From SIG440 sp045587485 (GTDB lineage: Bacteria; Bacillota; Clostridia; Monoglobales; Monoglobaceae): a DNA stretch of 28,342 bases. Every line of letters starts with the position of its first letter. Position 1 is the stretch's first letter. The translations under genes and the position numbers were made by a program. The notes beneath the pieces were generated by a model. It saw only the letters and a program-made list of their open reading frames with translations, was not told the origin of the DNA and did no database searches. The stretch spans positions 1 through 28,342 of the forward strand of contig JAZNCI010000090.1 of the NCBI GenBank assembly GCA_045587485.1, given 5' to 3'. This document shows positions 24,298 through 28,342 of this stretch, in pieces.

Positions 24298-25695
24298 ATG
24301 TCAGATTTAGCAAAAGGCAGTGTAATGCAGGTTATAGGTCCTGTCGTGGACGTTTATTTTGAAGATGGAAATATGCCTGCAATATACAATGCACTTACAA
24401 TGGAAATAGGCGAAAAAACTCTGACCGTTGAGGTTGCACAGCATATAGGAGATAACACGGTCAGATGTATAGCTATGGCGTCTACCGATGGGCTTACACG
24501 AGGTACGACTGTTACAGATACAGGAAAGGCAATAAGCGTACCGGTCGGAAGAAAAACGCTTGGAAGAATTTTTAATGTACTTGGCAACCCTGTTGACAAT
24601 CAGCCGGCTCCTGAAGATGCAGAAAGATGGGACATTCACCGTCCTGCTCCTGAATATTCAGAGCTTTCAACGTCCACAGAAATCTTAGAGACAGGAATAA
24701 AGGTAATTGACCTTATCTGTCCTTATTCAAAGGGTGGAAAGATAGGCCTTTTCGGCGGCGCAGGTGTTGGCAAGACTGTGCTTATCATGGAAATGATTAA
24801 TAACATAGCAAAAGAACACGGCGGACTTTCTGTGTTCACTGGTGTTGGTGAGCGAACAAGAGAGGGGAATGACCTTTATAACGAAATGAAAGAGTCAGGA
24901 GTTATTGCTAACACAGCGCTTGTTTACGGACAAATGAACGAGCCACCGGGTGCAAGAATGAGAGTAGGACTTTCGGGTCTTACAATGGCTGAATATTTTC
25001 GTGAAGAAGAGGGTCAGGATGTGCTCCTCTTTATAGACAACATATTCAGATTTACTCAGGCGGGTTCCGAGGTTTCGGCGCTCCTTGGCAGAATGCCGTC
25101 AGCGGTTGGCTATCAGCCCACACTTGCGAATGAAATGGGCATGCTTCAGGAGAGAATTACTTCAACAAAGAAGGGCTCTATCACGTCAATTCAGGCGGTA
25201 TATGTACCAGCAGATGACCTTACTGACCCGGCGCCTGCCACAACATTTGCCCACCTTGATGCAACAACCGTTCTTTCAAGAAGCATTGCGTCACAGGGAA
25301 TTTATCCTGCGGTTGACCCACTTGAATCCACAAGCCGTATTCTTTCGGCGGATATCTTGGGCGAGGAGCATTATACAGTTGCCCGTGAGGTGCAGAGAAT
25401 TCTCCAAAGATATCAGGAGCTTATGGATATTATCGCTATTATGGGTATGGATGAGCTTTCAGACGAGGATAAGCTTCTTGTCCAAAGAGCAAGAAAAATT
25501 CAGAGATTTTTGTCGCAGCCCTTCCACGTATCAGAAAAGTTTATTGGTATTCCCGGAACATATGTTCCACTTTCCGAGACAATCAGAGGCTTTAAGGAAA
25601 TTATCGAAGGTAAGCATGATGACCTGCCCGAGTCAGCATTCCTTTTTGTAGGTACAATAGACGAAGCGGTCGAAAAGGCGAAAAAGGTGATATGA
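24298..25695 (+). CDS. atpD: F-type ATP synthase subunit beta
   Basis: Beta carries the catalytic sites that make or hydrolyse ATP. The 465-residue protein has the P-loop GGAGVGKT (153-160, K159). GERTREGNDLYNEM supplies the catalytic glutamate region, VLLFIDNIFRFTQAG is Walker B, and the segment ALLGRMPSAVGYQPTL follows. The DELSEED loop reads DELSDED. All main motifs are intact. The 73 bases separating it from atpG are the longest gap within the operon; they hold a strong aaggag site but no clear terminator or promoter. The last bases overlap atpC. Confidence 0.98.
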   Translation: MSDLAKGSVMQVIGPVVDVYFEDGNMPAIYNALTMEIGEKTLTVEVAQHIGDNTVRCIAMASTDGLTRGTTVTDTGKAISVPVGRKTLGRIFNVLGNPVDNQPAPEDAERWDIHRPAPEYSELSTSTEILETGIKVIDLICPYSKGGKIGLFGGAGVGKTVLIMEMINNIAKEHGGLSVFTGVGERTREGNDLYNEMKESGVIANTALVYGQMNEPPGARMRVGLSGLTMAEYFREEEGQDVLLFIDNIFRFTQAGSEVSALLGRMPSAVGYQPTLANEMGMLQERITSTKKGSITSIQAVYVPADDLTDPAPATTFAHLDATTVLSRSIASQGIYPAVDPLESTSRILSADILGEEHYTVAREVQRILQRYQELMDIIAIMGMDELSDEDKLLVQRARKIQRFLSQPFHVSEKFIGIPGTYVPLSETIRGFKEIIEGKHDDLPESAFLFVGTIDEAVEKAKKVI

Positions 25696-25958
25696 TGAAA
25701 ACATTTAAGTTTGTTATATCAACGCCTGACGGAAATTTATATGAAGGCGATATCGTAAAGGTGTCCCTTCGTGGAAGCGAGGGCGACCTTGCTGTGATGG
25801 CAAATCATATTCCGTTTGTGACATCGGTAAAGCCGTGCGAATGTAAAATAGAGCTTGAAGACGGAACGATTAAACCGCTCAATGCGGGAAGAGGTCTGCT
25901 GAGCGTAACAACCGAGAGCGTTACATTGATGTCGGGCAGTGCCCAATGGAAGGAATAG
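25692..25958 (+). CDS. atpC: F-type ATP synthase subunit epsilon, short form
   Basis: Epsilon sits at the foot of gamma, links it to the c ring and in many bacteria inhibits ATP hydrolysis through its C-terminal helices. The protein has only 88 residues: the N-terminal beta sandwich is complete (FKFVISTPDGNLYEGDIVKVSLRG at the start; GDLAVMANHIPFVTSVKP in the middle; RGLLSVTTESVTLMSG at the end). The usual C-terminal helical hairpin of about 45 residues is missing. No frameshift remnant follows; the operon terminator starts 34 bases after the stop. Natural short epsilons are known in other phyla, such as green sulfur bacteria. ATG at 25692 or 25695 is possible; the second has the better spacing to AAAAAGG. 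Confidence 0.93.
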   Translation: MMKTFKFVISTPDGNLYEGDIVKVSLRGSEGDLAVMANHIPFVTSVKPCECKIELEDGTIKPLNAGRGLLSVTTESVTLMSGSAQWKE

Positions 25959-25991
25959 GGATTATTAAAATAGTCAGGACAATAAAATACA

Positions 25992-26025
25992 AAAAAGCAA
26001 CAGTGTTTTAAACCTGTTGCTTTTT
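25992..26025. terminator. Bidirectional terminator between atp operon and tRNA cluster
   Basis: AAAAAGCAACAG (25992-26003) pairs with CTGTTGCTTTTT (26014-26025). T-runs on both strands allow it to end the ATP synthase message on plus and the tRNA transcript on minus, which finishes six bases away. Confidence 0.88.
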
Positions 26026-26031
26026 AATTTC

Positions 26032-26107
26032 TGGTGATCCATCCGCGATTCGAACGCGGGACACCTTGATTAAAAGTCAAGTGCTCTGCCAACTGAGCTA
26101 ATGGACC
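26032..26107 (-). tRNA. tRNA-Lys (TTT)
   Basis: On the minus strand the acceptor stem ggtccat/atggatc, the anticodon stem CTTGA/TCAAG with loop ctTTTaa, and the T arm cgcgttcgaatcgcg fit. CCA is encoded. Last tRNA of the five-gene cluster. Confidence 0.97.
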
Positions 26108-26124
26108 ATATTAAAATTAAAATT

Positions 26125-26201
26125 TGGCTGGGCTGGCAGGACTCGAACCTACGAAATGCCAGAGTCAAAGTCTGGTGCCTTACCGACTTGGCTACAGCCC
26201 A
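26125..26201 (-). tRNA. tRNA-Gln (TTG)
   Basis: Acceptor arms tgggctg/cagccca, anticodon stem CCAGA/TCTGG with loop ctTTGac, T arm taggttcgagtcctg. The first base is U, usual for tRNA-Gln. CCA is encoded. Confidence 0.97.
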
Positions 26202-26248
26202 CTATACAAAACCTTGACAATCTTGTCCGCTGCCAACTTAAAAAATGG

Positions 26249-26326
<78 letters not shown>

Positions 26327-26340
26327 GCATAAAAGCAAGG

Positions 26341-26417
<77 letters not shown>

Positions 26418-26426
26418 ATGTCTTGC

Positions 26427-26500
26427 TGGAGCGGGTGATGGGAATCGAACCCACGCAATCAGCTTGGAAGGCTGAGATTCTACCATTGAACTACACCCGC
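26427..26500 (-). tRNA. tRNA-Gly (TCC)
   Basis: Acceptor stem gcgggtg/cacccgc, anticodon stem TCAGC/GCTGA with loop ctTCCaa, T arm gtgggttcgattcccat. CCA is encoded. First tRNA of the cluster, about 38 bases after the promoter -10 box. Confidence 0.97.
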
Positions 26501-26538
26501 ATGTCGCTTTTGTCATATCGTTCCCGACCGACTAAATT

Positions 26539-26567
26539 ATTATAGCAACATCTTCTTGATTTGTCAA
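26539..26567 (-). promoter_or_regulatory. Consensus promoter of the tRNA cluster
   Basis: On the minus strand a perfect TTGACA (26562-26567) and perfect TATAAT (26539-26544) are 17 bases apart, with TGC just before the -10 box (extended -10). This is the strongest promoter in the window and fits stable RNA genes. Confidence 0.93.
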
Positions 26568-26613
26568 TACTTTTTTAGAAATTTTTATTATTTTTCACGT
26601 TTTTTATTAATTT

Positions 26614-26653
26614 AAAACTCCCATATCACTTTTTAATGTTTTATGGGAGTTTT
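26614..26653 (-). terminator. Terminator of trpB
   Basis: AAAACTCCCATA (26614-26625) and TATGGGAGTTTT (26642-26653) pair; on the minus strand the stem is followed by TTTTAAATT. It lies about 10 bases after the trpB stop codon and before the tRNA promoter. Confidence 0.82.
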
Positions 26654-26663
26654 ATATCACATT

Positions 26664-27905
26664 TTATATATTGTAATCAAGCTTAAACTGCTCGCCGCAA
26701 CCGTAATTTTCGTAAACGTAGTCGATATCCTTATCACCGCGTCCTGAAAGGCAGACAAGAATTGAACCTGATTTATGTTCCTTTGCATAACGGATAGCAT
26801 AGGCAACCGCGTGAGCACTTTCAATCGCAGGAATAATACCCTCGTATCGCGAAAGCAGGAAAAAAGCCTCCATTGCTTCTTCGTCAGAAACTGTTTTATA
26901 GTGAACTCTGTTCATATCACGCAGATATGCGTGTTCCGGCCCAACGCCCGGATAATCAAGACCACTGGCGATTGAATAAACCGGAAGGGGTTCACCGTTT
27001 TCGTCCTGAAGAACATAGCTTGAATAGCCGTGTATTATACCCTTTGTGCCATAAGCCATTGTTGCCGCATGGTCACCAACACCTGAACCTCTGCCCAGAG
27101 GCTCAACGCCGTATATTTCAACCGGGTCGGCAAGAAATGGTGTAAACATACCCAATGAGTTTGAACCACCGCCGACACAAGCGGTGATTGCATCAGGCAT
27201 AATTCCCGTCATTTCAAGAAACTGTTCTCTTGCTTCAATTCCTATAACCGACTGAAAATCACGAACCATTTTGGGGAAGGGGTGAGGACCTGCCGCAGTA
27301 CCAATACAATAAATTGCATCCCTATATTCATTAAGATATGCTTCAAATGCCGCATCACAGGCTTCCTTCAGGGTTTTTAGGCCCTTTGTCACTGGAACAA
27401 CATTTGCACCAAGCATCTTCATTCTGATTACATTCGGGTGCTGTTTTGCAATGTCAACCTCTCCCATATAAACATCACATTCCATACCGAAATATGCCGC
27501 CGCAGTTGCTATTGCAACACCATGCTGACCTGCACCTGTCTCGGCAATAATCTTCTTTTTGCCCATAAACTTTGCAAGAAGACCTTCGCCCATACAATGA
27601 TTAAGTTTGTGGGCGCCTGTGTGGTTAAGGTCTTCACGCTTGAGATAAATCTGGCAGTTGCCAAAAATTTTTGAAAGTCTTTCACAATGGGTGATTGGTG
27701 TAGGTCTGCCCTGAAATTCCTTTCGGATTCTGCGTAGCTCGTTGATAAACTGTGCCGAATGACAAATTGCCTCATAAGCATCATCAGCTTCTTTGAATGC
27801 TTCGATAAGTTCTTCTGCCTGATAGGAGCCGCCGTATTCACCAAAGTAACCCTCAGCATTGGGAAACTCCTTAAGATAGTTATCAAAATCTCTATATTTA
27901 TTCAT
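26664..27905 (-). CDS. trpB: Tryptophan synthase beta chain, standalone
   Basis: TrpB joins indole and serine to make tryptophan with pyridoxal phosphate. The 413-residue protein has GRPTPITHCERL, then KREDLNHTGAHK, where K100 should bind the cofactor. It also has ETGAGQHG (E122, catalytic acid), VGPHPFP-like AAGPHPFPKMVRDF, the phosphate-binding GGGSN, GLDYPGVGPEH and the closing LSGRGDKD. Catalytic residues are intact. No trpA or other trp gene adjoins: it is followed by its own terminator and preceded by its own promoter. HKLNHCMGEG replaces the usual HKINN..GQ, as I recall for orphan TrpB proteins in anaerobes. Alone it may serve to salvage indole; that is inference. The start ATG at 27905 follows aaaaaggag. 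Expression is probably controlled by the leader described separately. Confidence 0.95.
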   Translation of the reverse strand: MNKYRDFDNYLKEFPNAEGYFGEYGGSYQAEELIEAFKEADDAYEAICHSAQFINELRRIRKEFQGRPTPITHCERLSKIFGNCQIYLKREDLNHTGAHKLNHCMGEGLLAKFMGKKKIIAETGAGQHGVAIATAAAYFGMECDVYMGEVDIAKQHPNVIRMKMLGANVVPVTKGLKTLKEACDAAFEAYLNEYRDAIYCIGTAAGPHPFPKMVRDFQSVIGIEAREQFLEMTGIMPDAITACVGGGSNSLGMFTPFLADPVEIYGVEPLGRGSGVGDHAATMAYGTKGIIHGYSSYVLQDENGEPLPVYSIASGLDYPGVGPEHAYLRDMNRVHYKTVSDEEAMEAFFLLSRYEGIIPAIESAHAVAYAIRYAKEHKSGSILVCLSGRGDKDIDYVYENYGCGEQFKLDYNI

Positions 27906-27960
27906 AATAATTTCTCCTTTTTATAAAAGATATTTTTCAATCCTGCAGTTTACTAACTGT

Positions 27961-27991
27961 AAAAAACATAATGGGCTTACGCCCAGATGTT
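27961..27991 (-). terminator. Attenuator terminator in the trpB leader
   Basis: On the minus strand AACAT-C-TGGGC pairs with GCCCA-TT-ATGTT around a GTAA tetraloop, followed at once by a T-run (six T counting the stem end). The 5' arm covers codons 15-18 of the leader peptide and the loop holds its stop codon. About 55 bases then separate it from trpB, so it ends the transcript before the gene unless prevented. Confidence 0.78.
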
Positions 27992-28033
27992 GCACCACAC
28001 AAGACTTGAAATATATTTTCTTAAAAAGGTCAT
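27977..28033 (-). CDS. Candidate trp leader peptide (18 codons, two Trp)
   Basis: The reading frame encodes MTFLRKYISSLVWCNIWA and stops at TAA. It starts with ATG at 28033, eight bases after a strong GAGGAG, and lies about 35 bases after the likely transcription start of trpB. Trp codons are at positions 13 and 17 of 18, close to the stop and overlapping the terminator's 5' arm, as in leader peptides that sense charged tRNA-Trp. A ribosome waiting at either Trp codon would cover AACATCTGGGC and keep the terminator from forming. There is no typical competing antiterminator stem, so direct blocking by the ribosome is the simplest model. Function is inferred from arrangement; an 18-codon frame could occur by chance, but not easily with this site, content and position together. 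Confidence 0.72.
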   Translation of the reverse strand: MTFLRKYISSLVWCNIWA

Positions 28034-28073
28034 TATTGTCACTCCTCTTTACTTTCATAATAATAACTATAAT

Positions 28074-28102
28074 ATTCTAACACAAGTTTTCTAAAATGTC
28101 CA
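28074..28102 (-). promoter_or_regulatory. Promoter of the trpB leader
   Basis: On the minus strand TGGACA (28097-28102) and TAGAAT (28074-28079) are 17 bases apart, with TGT directly before the -10 box (extended -10). Transcription would begin near 28067, giving a leader of about 160 bases. Confidence 0.68.
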
Positions 28103-28175
28103 TACCAAAAATAGAAAAAGCCGCAAAAGGCGTCTTCACATAGGGAGAAATCAATTTGGATTTTAACTTAATTTA

Positions 28176-28208
28176 AAACCCTTGCAACACAGCGTGTTGC
28201 TAGGGTTT
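28176..28208. repeat. 15-bp hairpin, AAACCC...GGGTTT
   Basis: AAACCCTTGCAACAC and GTGTTGCTAGGGTTT pair with one mismatch (T-T) around AGC. Neither side has a clean T-run, so its role as terminator is doubtful. It may be part of the neighbouring repeat element or an operator-like site. Confidence 0.55.
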
Positions 28209-28235
28209 ACTTTATTTATCCAAACAGTTTTACTG

Positions 28236-28342
28236 CTTGAAACACAGTATTTTGGATGTCGGGCAAGTAAAAAACGCAGATAATCCTGTATGGCTTATCG
28301 AGGCTTTTTCCGCAGTACGGCGCCAAAATACAAAGTTTCAAG
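28236..28342. repeat. Inverted-repeat element at window edge
   Basis: CTTGAAACACAGTATTTTGG (28236-28255) and CCAAAATACAAAGTTTCAAG (28323-28342) are inverted copies matching at 17 of 20 positions, around 67 bases. The right arm ends at the last base of the window, so the element may extend further. It may be a small mobile repeat (MITE-like), a folded RNA or a recombination site; nothing here decides. Confidence 0.5.

Larger units (their letters stand above)
28103..28342. other. Gene-free region upstream of trpB
   Basis: About 240 bases without a supported gene. It contains a strong hairpin (28176-28208) and an inverted-repeat element running to the window edge (28236-28342), described separately. 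A frame open to the window edge on the minus strand (stop at 28216) lies over these repeats and is not credible as a gene end. Confidence 0.5.

Noticed and set aside
28119..28145. Possible terminator (gccgcaaaaggc) upstream of trpB
   Set aside because: Only about three base pairs can form, too weak to support.
28216..28341. Minus-strand frame open to the window edge, possible 3' end of a gene
   Set aside because: It coincides with the inverted-repeat element and lacks any family resemblance that I can recognise.
28236..28342. Integron attC-like site
   Set aside because: The size and imperfect arms are similar, but the RYYYAAC and GTTRRRY core sites are absent and no integrase is in view.

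Overview
This window is a chromosomal segment of a low-GC Gram-positive bacterium of the class Clostridia. The evidence is a dimeric zinc-type glycyl-tRNA synthetase, a RicT (PSP1) protein, the sporulation protein BofA, an F-type ATPase in the order I-a-c-b-delta-alpha-gamma-beta-epsilon, strong purine-rich ribosome binding sites, TTG and GTG starts, and tRNAs with encoded CCA ends. It looks like an ordinary vegetative chromosome. I see no phage, transposase, CRISPR array or defence island. Genus cannot be fixed from the sequence alone.

Layout. Bases 1-422 are the tail of an rRNA operon (5S rRNA) followed by tRNA-Asn and tRNA-Glu. Bases 427-1003 hold no gene. They are a mosaic of terminator-like hairpins and short tandem hairpins, flanked by a 24-bp direct repeat. 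A minus-strand comEC homologue follows (1004-2641), with a divergent glyS-holB-ricT operon (2890-6162) ending in a strong terminator. Next is smc-ftsY-UPF0182 (6366-13614), whose genes overlap at their start and stop codons. On the minus strand lie bofA (13668-13934) and a four-gene operon read from 19047 down to 14020: an SbcD/YhaO-like nuclease, a YhaN-like ATPase, a small radical SAM protein and a DUF2156 protein. A divergent promoter region (19083-19190) separates this from the complete ATP synthase operon (19263-25958). The end holds five minus-strand tRNA genes (transcribed Gly-Arg-His-Gln-Lys) behind a consensus promoter, then a standalone minus-strand trpB.

The most notable points are these. 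(1) Upstream of trpB there is a complete candidate attenuator: promoter, an 18-codon leader peptide with two Trp codons near its end, and a terminator hairpin whose 5' arm lies inside the leader reading frame. (2) The ATP synthase c subunit carries two membrane glutamates (E33 and E66) in a Na+-type ligand context, and the epsilon subunit has only 88 residues, so it lacks the C-terminal helical domain. (3) The region 427-1014 is an unusual array of hairpins with similar loops. (4) Two conserved-looking operons join well-known and poorly known proteins: smc-ftsY with UPF0182, and a nuclease/ATPase pair with radical SAM and DUF2156 proteins. All statements come from reading the sequence and from family knowledge; no database search was run.
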